A stretch of DNA of 64,000 nucleotides from Glyphotaelius pellucidus. Lineage: Eukaryota; Arthropoda; Insecta; Trichoptera; Limnephilidae. Of the stretch, positions 45,300 through 57,384 are shown piece by piece. The DNA lies in NCBI GenBank assembly GCA_936435175.1, contig OW386542.1, positions 22,218,001 to 22,282,000 of the forward strand, read 5' to 3'. Numbering within the stretch: the stretch's first letter is position 1; each line of letters starts with the position of its first letter. The translations under genes and the position numbers were made by a program. Below the pieces are notes generated by a model. That model was not told the origin of the DNA. It saw only the letters and a list, made by a program, of their open reading frames with translations, and searched no databases.

Positions 45300-47280
45300 A
45301 CTGATTGTCAATATTTTACTACTTACGCAGACAACAAAAAGGTTTAGAATTACACAGGGAAATGCATACGGAGTACGCATTATTTATTTGTTATTTATAT
45401 TATATTTATTTCAGAATAAATCTAAAAATTTAAGATAGACGATCTAAGACATGCCTACAAATAAATTCACCGACGGGGGATTTGTATTATCGTACTAAAA
45501 AAATCACCTAAAATATGTAATAAAGTACCTATCTACACGTATTTAACATGATATATATTGGTTCATTGAGTTGTTTTTTTTAAATTTTTTTTTTGATTTT
45601 GTTCTGTTCTTTACTAATAATTTACTTTAACTTTAACTTTTACTTTAATCGAACCCACGTCTTAAATAAGGAAATAAAGGTATGCGCATATAAAATTGTA
45701 TGCAAATAATGGCTAAAATATGACTATAAAACTTATTAAGAACAAATTCAAAAGGAGTTCAAATGAAAACAATATTAGGTCTAATTTTCCATGAAGTTTT
45801 AATAAACTTTAGATTTGTTTTGACGGTATGAATTGATATAATTTTTAAATGTGCAGCTATTGCAACGTTGATTTGAAAATAATATACATGTATACTTATA
45901 AAAATTTCAGTAGAATAGTATGTGCATTTGTATGTAGGTATTGTGATACCAATATACATGACAAGTAATAAGGGTTCAAGTAAGTATTAATGTGGTTTAC
46001 GCTGGGGGATGAATATATTGAGGTTGCCTTTTCACCGAGAGGGGTTGCTATAACTTTGTGAGTCAAATAAATATAACAGAAGCAAAACATTTACCGTGGT
46101 GTAAACTGCGAACAAAAACTTATTCTTAGAATTTGAGAAAGTTGCAAGAACGATTAATACCTACCCGATAATTGACATTTGGGATATTACAACGTTCCAT
46201 GCGTAAGGTTAGTAATACTGCGTAGAAGCCTCTCTCTTTTATTCTCATTGTGTCTTTGTTCAACCACAATTCTAACAAACAAATTGCGTATTAAAGTAAA
46301 GCCTTTTTTGGGACTATTTATGACAAATTTGGATTTCGGTATTTTTGAATTAATAATAAGTGTATTAATAAAATAAGAATTGTAAAATGTTTTAAAATAA
46401 AATCGCCTGATATCGGTAAATACTTACTATTTGTTTAAAAATAAATTAATTATTCATCTAACCGTCGCACTTTTAGGTACAGATTATGGAAATTACACTA
46501 CATTTCAACAATTACTACAAGAAACAACTATTTACGTACACAAGTTAAGTTATTAGGCTCTTAGTTGGGGTAAACTAAGTCATTTATGCGTATTTAACAC
46601 AAGACATAAAATGGCGGTAAAAGGATCGCTTTTTTGGAATCGGAACTTCTATTAAAATATAAATGGGATTTTAACGCATCCTTTACCATCCATCCAAACG
46701 TAATTAGTCGTTTCTTGAAGTAATTAAGTCGAAACATTGTGTAATTTCCAAAATCTGTGCCTATTAAAAGTGCGGCGGCTAGTGGAGTATTTGCCAAGAT
46801 TAAATAATAATGCAAAATGCAGGAGCTTGAATTTTGCTTACATAAACAAAAAAAATAGCAATGCAACGCTTGAAGAACAGTAATAAATTTCGCATAAAAT
46901 TCTCTAAAAATACGTTTTGTTTTTCGATGTAAACACACTTCTAATAAACTAAAAATTGTTTATTAAAGGTCTATATGTAATAATAATACAATTCAATAAC
47001 ATTCTTCAAATAAGACAACCAAAGCCCAACTGACAAATCAAAACACTGAATGTCTAACGGAAACTTTTCAAATGTGCGTCCCGAAAATGACGCAAAAAAT
47101 TGTAATGATACTATTAAATATATAATAACTAAATTAATAACTACTAAATTCTGACAAAACACACATAAACGATATAAATACCATTAAATTAAACAACACA
47201 CAATTTTTAAAAAACCATTAATAAAAATTAAAAACTAATGAAATTTTTAAGTGACTTAATAATATTAATGAAAGTAAGTA
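45300..47280. other. Gene-free stretch
   Basis: AT-rich DNA left of the 47.3 kb island. The frames at 45759-47162 lack splice context or motifs. Confidence 0.4.
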
Positions 47281-47292
47281 TATTGTACTCAC

Positions 47293-47600
47293 CACTTTTC
47301 AGACGAACTAAAACGGTAATCTCTCGATGGTAATCAGTATTCACGCACTATTTGATGTCGATGTCGGGGGTGGCTTGGTCGCTGGTCGGTGTCGGGTCGG
47401 GTCGGGTCAGGTCGGGACCCGCGAGAAGGATGTGTCTACCGGGAAAGCGTCCTGTCGACTGACTTGGTCGCTGACTGATATGCGGCTGGAAGGAGGTGGC
47501 GACCCCTTCCCCCACCACCGCCCCTCCCCCGCGGGACTGGTGGGAAATGCAGTCCCACACATCCCCACTCCTCCCGTCTTCGCAAAACGGGGCATTTTGG
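47293..47600 (-). other. Candidate alternative untranslated first exon or promoter island
   Basis: About 300 bases of GC-rich sequence on the minus strand end AAAAGTG followed by GTGAGT, a near-consensus donor at 47292-47287. It contains GC boxes (GGGGCGG), C-rich runs and a GGGTC/GGTCG pentamer repeat near 47388-47415. It may be a distal first exon of the klu-like gene, about 17 kb upstream, or belong to a gene not otherwise seen here. Confidence 0.35.
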
Positions 47601-47838
47601 ACCTTACAAATTAAATTCAAATACTTTTAAAATAAATTAAATCCTTACATTGGTACTAATGAAATCCAAATATAATACTTAGGTATTTGCATTTTTCATA
47701 ATGACCTTTATCAAATTCTTTAATATTGATATATTACATATTATCAGTGAGTTTTTTTTTAAAGACATATGGTTGTTTTACAGAAAATGAACAAATCATC
47801 AAATTAAAATGTTAATTTACAAATGATGTGAAATTCCT

Positions 47839-47906
47839 ATTCAAGTTCTGTTATTATCTAAGTACTATGTAACTAGCCCTTTATGAAATAATAACAGAAC
47901 TTGAAT
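47839..47906. repeat. Short hairpin
   Basis: ATTCAAGTTCTGTTATT at 47839-47855 is exactly complementary to 47890-47906, with a 34-base loop. Confidence 0.6.
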
Positions 47907-48121
47907 AATACTTTCACGGAACTTTAACTGCTAATTTGATGAATTGTTCGAATTCTGTCAAACAACCCGCTCTTAAAATGCAAATTTCATATTAAGGTAA
48001 TAATTCAAAGAAATCATATTCTGCTCTTTCGTAGATGGCGCTAGTTTAATTATTTCATAATGAATAACAATAAATCTAAATTTATTGTTATCAAGTTTAA
48101 TTTGTAGAACTCCATTTTAAT

Positions 48122-48267
48122 TTTTTTAATTTCTTTTATATATTTAATAATATTATTATTCAATTTATAAAAACAGTTTATTTATAAACAGCAGAACTTG
48201 TTTATAAATAAACTGTTTTTATAAATTGAATAATAATATTATTAAATATATAAAAGAAATTAAAAAA
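48122..48267. repeat. Near-perfect 68-bp-arm hairpin with a 10-base loop
   Basis: Arms 48122-48189 and 48200-48267 are complementary, ending in T and A runs; the loop is AGCAGAACTT. Single arms of the same family occur at 11491-11590 and 25733-25790. Confidence 0.8.
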
Positions 48268-49161
48268 AAAAAAAAAAATAAATAAATCTAAATATGATAT
48301 TGGCAGTGTATTATTTTTCAATTTACTTTAATTAAACCAAATAAAATATATTTCTTACCTGTAACCTGTAAACCGCAATAGTATTTTGAATAATTAAATT
48401 GTGCTATATTATTTTAACTAATTAAATTAACAAACGTTCATACAATAAAACAATAAAGATAGGTACTATTTTAGCTTTTTTGATATTTTTCTAACATATC
48501 CGCGCAATTTGCAACTGGTGCCATTTTGTAAGTCTGATAATTTACCTACATTAGATAAAAGTGAAGATAATTGTTGTTTTATCTGCAGAACGAAGAAGAA
48601 AATTTATTTGCCAGATTTTTTAAAATTCTGAAATAACCGCTTATAAATATTTATTAAAAAATCTAAAAAGTTTCACGTCATGAACCTCGAAATGGAAACC
48701 CCTGCCATTAATACTACAATAACACCCCATATTTTACGCCCTACGAAATCTGGAGGTATTTGAAAGGTCTCACTAACCTAACAAAAAATAATCAAATCGG
48801 TTTTATGTATGAAGTGAAGCACACCCTCCAAGTTGAACGGCTCCAAAACACCGACGTTATGGACGCGCACAAACTAAAGGTAAATATTTCGGGCAGGTAC
48901 CTAACTTTCTAATTCCGAGAATATATTATTATCTGCATAATAAAGAACTTACTAGATATTGGCAAAAATATTATCAATCCAATGAATTCATCTCTCCCAC
49001 TACGGTGCAAGGCGATGTCTCCAGAGAGTCCAGTGGAAGAGGCCAAGAGCACATTCGCCGCCAAGACCTGGACAAACCTCACCCTGCAAACCCGGGCATC
49101 CCTGATAAATTAACTAATGTAGCGAAACACTTGGGGCGACTCATGGTGGTTATCCAATTTT

Positions 49162-49432
49162 TTGAAGTGAAACTTCTATAGCACGGCTGTGATTTGGATT
49201 TCGGATGAAACAGAAACGACGATTACTGCACCTGCGACGCATCAACTGCGCTCATCGGCCGCTTTGAAAATGATGTCACTTCTAAAGGCTCCTATTGGTT
49301 GAGATATGAAACGGAAATTACGCGAGGTCTGCGCTCATTGGTCGCTTTGATTGTGACCTCACTTTTCAAGTATTGGTTGAGATTGTTTTGGTAAAGTTTC
49401 GTTTCTACCGCGTGTAAGCCGCACTCGATTTT
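49162..49432 (+). repeat. MITE-A2 copy with internal duplication
   Basis: Starts TGAAGTGAAACTTCTATAGC; the block with CTCATYGGYCGCTTTGA and GGTTGAGAT occurs twice; ends CTACCGCGTGTAAGCCGCAC. Confidence 0.65.
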
Positions 49433-50515
49433 ATTTTTTTAAATCTCGATTTTCATCGAACCACAAACCACCGAACCACAGTCTAACACCTTGCTCTAAT
49501 AAAACTTTATAAATTTACCCTTTTTTGCTAGGCGAAACCGGTCTGGTAAAAAAAAGATGCCCAAATTCATAAGGTTCATAAAAAAATCTATCAACCAAAA
49601 CCTTTTTTACTGATACCTTTTTTAAGAAAGGCAATATTCTTGGTTTCAACATTAACGAATATCCTGAAAATATTCGAAAACTACCATTTTCACAAATCGA
49701 AGATGCAGTTGAAGGGCTCACTTAGAAACTTACTTTTTTTCTGTTTTTTTTTAAACAAAAAAATATAATTTTTAAAATCGTAGCAGTATGCAAAATTATA
49801 TGCTGTTTTTACTGAATTATTCTACTACTCCATAGAATGACCTCGGGAGATTATTTACACACTAAAGAAAGAAAAGAATGCTTAAAAGGTGATATTCAAA
49901 CAATAATTAAAGAGTAAGTAAAAGTACATTAAGGGTACAATAAATCATTATACAAATTTCAGCGAGCTAATTTGCTTTTTGAAATGAACAAATTTCAAAG
50001 TTTCGGTTAGATTAATTTTGTTCTACAAGAAGTGTTCGTTCTGTGATGGCCTATTAAGCCATTTGTTTTATATCTATTGTTTATGCTAACTTGCTTTGTC
50101 AACTTTGCCATTAGCCGGTTAATAATAATAACAAAACCTAAGCTACAGTACCTTATTGTAGAGTGGTTGTTGTTGAGTTATGTATATAATAATAATAACA
50201 ACCCTCCATTAACTTTGAGACTTAAATTACATTTGAATTTATTTATAAAGTGTTCTATAAAATGTACTGTTTTGTTTAGTGAGATTATATCGTTGCATTA
50301 GTAATTCTGAGAACAGTAGACCTGGCGTTCAAAAAACTTTGTTCCTAATAATATCTTATTTAGTAAATCAAAATTTCCTCCGAAGTCATTAAATTTGCAA
50401 ATAGATACATAAATACCTACGTATTTAATTTTAAACTATTTACTTTATGCAACTTTTTCTTTTACATTTTCAATAAGGCATTTTGCAATTTGTACAAAAA
50501 AAAATTACTATCCTA

Positions 50516-50789
50516 AGGGGCCATCCATAAATTACGTAACGCCTTAAGAGGGGGGGGGGGGGCGTAGATAAGTGTGACAAGGGGTATGGGGGGGTCATCA
50601 GCTCTGTGACGTCACATGTAAAAATCGAAATTATCAAAACGCAAAATTTTTTTAGATATACAATTGCAAAATATGTGACATCACACTAGGGGGGAGGGGG
50701 TCTCACAAATGTGACGATGTGTGACAGGGACGGGAGGGGGGGGTAAAAAAATCATGAATTTCGTGTTACGTAATTTATGGATGGCCCCT
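50516..50789. repeat. GGGGCCATCC MITE, 274 bp
   Basis: Left terminus AGGGGCCATCCATAAATTAC and right terminus, its exact complement for 25 bases. The interior is G-rich (GGGGGG runs) with GTGACRTCAC palindromes. As I recall, this terminal sequence is widespread in insect genomes. Confidence 0.75.
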
Positions 50790-50964
50790 AACGACAATTC
50801 ACTTCTAGAGCTTTCTTTAGGCTGAAAGGTAACATAATGAAAACTTCAGAAAACTAAACTTCGAGAGTTTGAGACGATTGCAGAACATCAGGAATAGGAT
50901 AATTGGAGGGTTTATTTATTATAATTTGTTACCAGGTTTGAAAATTATTTTATGTTTTATTCTA

Positions 50965-51140
50965 CGACGCACCACACAAGGAGGAGGCCGATAGGCTACG
51001 AAGCACCGCACAAAGAGGACACCGATGAGTCTATCTAAATCCTATAGATGTTTGTGTTTATCTCTTTTTAGTGTCACTCGTTTCCGTTTCATCGAGTTTC
51101 AAATCACAACTGTGCCAAAGATGTTTTCATTTCAAAAGTT
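50965..51140 (-). repeat. Truncated MITE-A1 copy
   Basis: Starts inside the family at CACACAAGGAGGAGGCCGA and runs to GTGCCAAAGATGTTTTCATT. A detached terminal piece lies near 50835-50870. Confidence 0.55.
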
Positions 51141-51671
51141 CTAATAAACACCAATATTTCTTTACTGAATCGTAAAAACGTCCACCTTTTCAAAACGTCC
51201 ACCATTTTGAAAAGGAAACGGAACGTACACATAAATTGACATACAGACGAAAAGGGACGAGTTAAAACACAACTTTGCGATCCTTTGATTACATAGGGCG
51301 TTTGTAGGATAAAAACCATAAAGCTTTACATAAAAAAATCGCTTTTTAAAATCACCCAATTAAGTCCCATTTGTACATTCATATCTTCCGTACGGACATA
51401 AGAATATTGTAAGTATCTTATGACAAAATACTGATACTGCACGTAAGTAAAAGATAAACAGAAAGTTTTCGTTTAAATCTTACTTTGTATTCAATAATTC
51501 ATTGGGACACTTTTATTATACTTTCACAAGTCGAAAATATATCTTAACTACAAGATCTTATTCTAAACACAAGGACAATAAATTATTATTCACTAGTTCT
51601 TATAAACAAAGCGCCCTCTATTCGGCAGTGTTCATATTAAAGGCTATATACGGGCTTAAGTTATTACCACT

Positions 51672-51819
51672 TCATAATTTAATCTTAACTACCTGCCGCA
51701 TTCTTTCCAATGTCCAGCCATCTTTGACACGAGGGCCTGCGAAGAAAATATCTTTATACAATGTAAAGAAAAGAGCAGCGAGTACAGCTCCTCCCAGGGG
51801 TGGTAGGAAGTAGGCAGAA
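51672..51819 (-). CDS. Candidate terminal coding exon with one hydrophobic segment
   Basis: On the minus strand an acceptor TTCTTTGTCTAG is followed by a frame of 48 residues ending in TGA. It starts SAYFLPPLGGAVLAALFF, a Gly/Ala-rich membrane segment, then a charged tail, GPRVKDGWTLERMRQ. The pattern loosely resembles the last membrane helix of MIP-family channels (aquaporins), but no NPA exon was found upstream. Codon usage looks gene-like and the segment is more GC-rich than its surroundings. It could be a real 3' exon, a pseudogene fragment or chance. Confidence 0.3.
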
Positions 51820-51995
51820 CTAGACAAAGAAAATGAATAGTCCTGAATGTATCATTGAAGAAGAAGATAACAGTAATAATCTAAACGATTGAAAAAGAAT
51901 AAGACACAGAAAAATAAGAAAGATAACGGTCGCAAATGAATTCCAACCCTCTCGTCTTACCAGAAGAAACGGCTTACCAATTCGGCTTTTGAGAA
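51815..51995 (-). repeat. tRNA-derived SINE
   Basis: Same body as 19930-20150, with TCATTGAAGAAGAAGATAA and an A-box-like CCGAATTGGTAAGCCG on the minus strand. Its right part overlaps the acceptor side of the candidate exon at 51.8 kb, which weakens that exon. Confidence 0.5.
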
Positions 51996-52153
51996 GTAAT
52001 TTTTCTCATATTTCAAATTTCAGAATATATCCGATTTTATTTGTTAAATAGCGAATTACATGCGTTGCATTGCCACTTAATAAATAAATTGTTTCTCCCC
52101 GCATGTCCTTTCCCATTCGTCCCGTTCCCAATAAATCATTTGGTAAATATAGT

Positions 52154-52572
52154 TTTTGAAGTGAAAACTTCTTTAGCACCGTTGTGATTTGAAACTCGAT
52201 GAAACAAAAAAGCGACACTGAAAAGTGACAAGCAAATACAGATTTTAGCCTGTGAGAGAATGAGATAGAATAATCGGTCTCCTCTTATTGCGGTGCTTCG
52301 TAGCCTCCCCACTTTTTTTTACTTTAGTTTTCTGAAAGTTTTACTTCTACCGCATGTGAACTGAACACAAATTTTTGAAATGAAAACTTCTTTAGCACCG
52401 TTGAGATTTGAAACTCGATGAAATGAAAAATAGCGACACTAAAAGGAGACATACAGATACATCTATAAATTTAAAAAAAGATGGTTTAATCGGTCTCCTC
52501 TTTGTGCCGTAGCCTCCCCACTCTTGTCTACTTATTTTGCTGAAGGTTTCATTTCTACCACGTGTGAACTGC
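52154..52572 (+). repeat. Two MITE-A1 copies in direct tandem
   Basis: Copies at 52154-52372 and 52376-52572 each start TGAARTGAAAACTTCTTTAGC and end near CGTGTGAACTG. They are separated by only a few bases. Confidence 0.65.
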
Positions 52573-53214
52573 AAACATTTATTTTTATTTTTATATAAAT
52601 ACCGCAGGGTCCCAACTGCTCCCAACCGTTTAGAGCTAGTGAAACTATGTCATCCCCGATTGGGGTATATTGTGAGGCTGAAGGTAGTAGGGAGGGGAAG
52701 GAAATGGAAAGGAAGCTGAATCTAGTCACCATACACGGCCTAAGGCATTTCAAACAACGTTTCAATTCTTAATGGTGGTCTTACAAGAGGGTGAAACTGA
52801 AATTGAAAAAAATGGGAAGTACACTCTACCACTTTGGAAGGTTCCGCAAATAATTTATACTAGATCATTTTTTTGATTTGATCCCTCAGGATTGCTGATC
52901 AAGAGTCTTACCCCTCAACTATTTGAAAGTAAGAGTAAAACTTGAAAAAAAAAAAAAATTTCATTAAAAATAAGAGAAGAAAAAATATTTCAATACCATC
53001 ACAGAAAAATTCTAAATTTATTCAGTTTAATATGTCTAAGTTTAATAGTTTTAATTCGTATAATTAAAAATAATCCCATTTATACTTCGAAAGTCAAATA
53101 TAATGTAATAATAACGTCACAATAAAATATATTAGATACAGATGATTTATATTAATGAGAAGCCCTTCTATTGCTAATTCGCATTTCGACTTATAATACC
53201 TCATATACAGTACA

Positions 53215-53440
53215 CGCCAAACTTTAATACTGACCTGAAGTTGATACAGAAATCGTCGTAATAGAGAGTTTAAGATCAGAAAAGCGGCAAGCCTCCCCGC
53301 CCACGCCTTTGTCGATCGTGCGTGTGTTTTACGCATCTTTCTCTGTCGCTTACGGTAATTATAAAGTCACGGTCATTAGTAAACTGACTGTACCTGCATT
53401 AGAATGGATCGTCAATCATCAATTGACTAAAGTTTTTCGT
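53215..53440 (+). repeat. MITE-E copy carrying an EGR-type site
   Basis: A family of about 225 bp bounded by AAACTTTA-type ends and found reversed at about 62403-62600. The interior includes AGAAAGATGCRTAAAA and GCCGCTTTTCT. It carries GCGTGGGCG on the minus strand at 53306-53298. Confidence 0.6.
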
Positions 53441-56400
53441 GTACTATACTTACCTATATCTATACTATTGATGTGCTGTTCATTTGAACCTGTTTGTTAT
53501 TATAACACTAATTCTGCTATTTATACAATTAAACTTATACTATTCTATTAATTTAACCATGTTATTACATTGAATTTTTTCTGCATCTATCTGCTGACAA
53601 ACTATATAAGTGGTTCAACCGGCTTGAATGATATGAAATAACATACCAACTTTTAAATTAAACTTCGACTTCTGAACTCCGGAAAACTCATAAACTTACG
53701 CAAATCCACAAGAACAACACGACACACTACTACTTCTACTGCAGCATACCTAAAGTAGTACATATAACTACATTACTCGCTCCCCGATACATTTTATGGG
53801 AAAATAGTACATCTTAGGCGATGTTTACATATTGTATGATGTTAAATTGGTAAATGTTTTGTACCACATATTTATACAATACTTACTCCAATCTGTTCTT
53901 AAAACTGACAAATATAATTTTAAAATTTTTTTTCCTTGTTTTTTATTTCTTGAGGGTAACTTGTGTATTTTTAAATACATTTATTTGAATTTCACTTTGG
54001 TTTGTTTGATGTGGAATCTTGAAAGTAAAAATTAACCAATTTCTCGATGTGTTTTTTCCCGAGCTGAAACATTCGATCGATACAAAATGCTTTCTGTCAA
54101 CTTTTGGTGGCAACCACGCACAAACATGGACTTAACACGCATTTTTCGAAATTCGAAAAGTGATGTAATTAATATACGAAATAAATGTCGATTTTAAAAA
54201 TCGGAATTTGGCAAGGTTGGTTGTCGGTTGATTCTTATCAACCGTGGGAAGGAAAATTCAAACTTCAGTAAAACAATTTAATTTTTTTTTTGTTTAAAAA
54301 GACCTATCATGGTAAGTAAATGTAGTTTTGATATATCGGTAAAACACTTTGTTTTTACGGGTTGATTTTTTATTTATTATAATTTTATTAGTTCATTCTC
54401 TTAGCTTAGGTTCAAAGATTTGTAGTAAAATTTTGCGTTTAATGACTGCTACTGTCTCATAATTTTGCGTAAGGCACAATTAATCAAATGTAAGAACTTA
54501 TTATTTTGGTTTTGTAAACAAGCGGTTTGTTTCTTTTACTAATTATTTTCGACTCCAGTAGTCTATTATATTAGACTTGTGGTGATTTTGGCTTCCACCG
54601 TCTGCATTTTTGTCTTCTCGGTAGTTTTGTCATGGAAAAAAACTTTTTACCGGTTGATGTTTTGTAATTGTAATTTTATTTTTATTATTTCATTCTGAGT
54701 TAAATGTTCAAAATTATTTCGAGCTCATATCCAGTATACCTACTACGCAATAAAAAATGATTTATTTTCTTAATATTTTCTTTAAACTTATGTAATTACC
54801 GCACAAGAATCCAAACCGCCGAAGCAAGTGAGTCCATTGCACCTCGAATTTTCGGTGTGTCGGGAGGCTGAAGGAAATGGAAACGGAAAAGAGAAGAGAA
54901 AGAGGAATGTTTTGGAATAACTTGGCCGTTCAGAAGTGATCACCTAACTCGGATTAACTATTTCAAGTAATATTACGATTCTGAATGATGATTTTCACCA
55001 TGACAATTCCAAGACTATCTACCACAATGGAATTTGCCAAAAAAATTAAATAATACATAAAAATTCAATAACCAATGTTTTATAATTTTAATTTATCTGG
55101 CACGCACTTTATACATTGCGAAAGTCGAACCCGCTACGCCTGGGTTTGGAGCCAAGAAATTTACAGCTCTGCTCTGAAGGTTGTCATGCTGATATTATTC
55201 AAATACATTAACCCTTTCAGATGCTTGTAGCCCTTACAAAATGGCAATAAATATTTGAAATTATTTTACAAGTAATTTCAAAATCTCAAAAATTAAACTA
55301 AATAAATATATGTAATAGCATTAATTTGTCTTGAGATCTATGGAGTGTACAAAGAATTATTGATCTTCGTGCGATTGTCTGCCGTCCTTAAGATTGTGTA
55401 ACCGTTCATAAATACTTCCGAAATTATGGCAAACTGCGTGCTAGGTCAGTGTATTATTTTAGTGTGCACTCAGTTCATGTGGAAGGCTAATAAATAACTT
55501 ACTAATCAACACCCGCGTACAAATCCACAAACGTGTTTTAGGTGAACATATTCATCAAATCATACAGAGTTACTGAGCAACACACGTACTTGAATGGGCT
55601 CTCTTTTATAAGTAAAATGAATTTGTTAATTATTCATCTTTAGATCTGATGTTTTAGTTTCATTGTAGGTTTTTGGGAAAACAATTCTGAAGAGTTTGAA
55701 ACTGATACAGACGGCCTTTTTTGTTGTTGTTATGTATCTGATAATTTTTAGAGTGCCATTTTAATGAAAAATCACCTCCAGGTGTGTCATCATTAATACA
55801 TGGGTACAGAATGTATGGGCAGCATCGCCTATCCTTATACAATCTTCATCTCCCCTTTATCTACTATTAATCAAATCAGTTTTAAGACAAAAAAACTCTA
55901 TATAATCCAGAATATAACAAAATTTGAAGTGTAATAAATATAAATCAATACAAAAAATGCTTGTGGCCCACTGTGAAAAAAAATTTTAGTAACTTTTTTT
56001 TAATTTCATTTTATGAAAGATGCATTTGTTAAAAATGCTCTCACCAAATAATTTATAGATATTCGTAAAGTTGACAGATACTCGTACAGCATTTTATGTT
56101 AAACCGTTAGAAACAGTCTGTATGTTGAATTATCCTTCAGAAAACTTTGAACGCGTTTTTCTCGAAACTACTTTTTTCAACCTGGTTGACAACATATTAA
56201 AAAATATATACATCCGATGTTCACGCACAAAGTCTTAAACTGTTTGAAAATCCAGTCTTTATGGCAGCACGTAGGGATTTTTTTAATAAAAGAATCCTTT
56301 CTATTTTTTTAATTTTTTTATGGACAATGAAAATTTTTCATAAAAACCGAAAATAAAATTCGCTGGTCCGCCATTTTTTCATAAGAAAATTCCACTACGT

Positions 56401-56672
56401 GGTGCCATAAACCTACATGTCTTGTTTTTAAATAAATTTTTGTTCTAATGAACCGTATAAACACCGAGCAGCAATTTCGTCGGAGTGTCCTGTAGAAAGC
56501 TGCGTTCACCGCAAACCATACTTTAGATTCGTGTACAAAAATTTGCATAAAATCTTCTATTTGTACAAACTAAGGTTTAACAAAAAAAATTCCATGAATC
56601 GTTTGCTTGAAAATAATTACGAAAAATTCACCCTTTTACCTCCCACGTACCGTGGGCTGCCCCGCCCTTATG
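53441..56672. other. Largely gene-free stretch
   Basis: AT-rich DNA containing one family-B repeat (54815-55020) and the weak ATG-GTAAGT candidate at 54.3 kb. I see nothing else. Confidence 0.35.
54040..54304 (+). promoter_or_regulatory. Possible first exon ending ATG followed by GTAAGT
   Basis: The sequence ACCTATC-ATG is followed at once by GTAAGTAAATG, which looks like a first exon that splits right after its start codon. I found no matching second exon, so this is weak. Confidence 0.15.
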
Positions 56673-57384
56673 CGTATGCGCGGCCCATTTCTGCCAGTTT
56701 CATACAAATCTTAGATTTGGGTTTGAGATCAAAATACCCAACCAAACTGAAAAATTATTTTTGTAATCAAAAGGTATATCAAATATATAGTACGGACCTG
56801 AGCTACTTTATTTATTTTTGCTTTAAATTATAAGATATAGGCCATTAAAGATTTTAGTGTTTCATGATATTAGAGGCAACTTGGGCAATTATTTGTAAGT
56901 AAATGAAAAATAATAAAAAAACAATTTTACTGAAATTATCATATAAATATAATGAATATAAAATAAAAAAAAAATCATTTTGATAGGTGTAAATTTAAAA
57001 TACAAATGACCTATTTACGGCGGAACAAAAAAAATGTCGTTTATAATACATTAAAATTACTACCCAAAAAATGAATTTTTTACAATGTTTTATTTAATTT
57101 TTTATTGTATTTATAAAATAAACATAGAAAAATATTTTTTTTAATGTTTTTCATTTACTCACAAATAATTGCCCAAGTTGCCTCTAAAATCATGAAACAC
57201 TAAAATCTTTAATGGCCTATATCTTATAATTTAAAGCAAAAATAAATAAAGTAGCTCAGGTCCGTACTATATATTTGATATACCTTTTGATTACAAACAT
57301 AATTTTTCAGTTTGGTTGGGTATTTTGATCTCAAACCCAAATCTAAGATTTGTATGAAACTGGCAGAAATGGGCCGCGCATACG
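56673..57384. repeat. Long inverted repeat with 238-bp arms
   Basis: Arms 56673-56910 and 57147-57384 are nearly perfect complements, both with CGTATGCGCGGCCCATTTCT at the outer end. The spacer is 236 AT-rich bases. The open frame at 56531-56833 runs into the left arm and is not supported. Confidence 0.85.

Noticed and set aside
47327..47620. Frames of 62-95 codons on both strands in the 47 kb island
   Set aside because: Low-complexity GC-rich translation with no conserved feature; better explained as a non-coding first exon.
53094..53336. 80-codon minus-strand frame with a good donor (CAG followed by GTCAGT)
   Set aside because: The same sequence recurs reversed near 62.5 kb as part of MITE-E, so the frame is repeat-derived.
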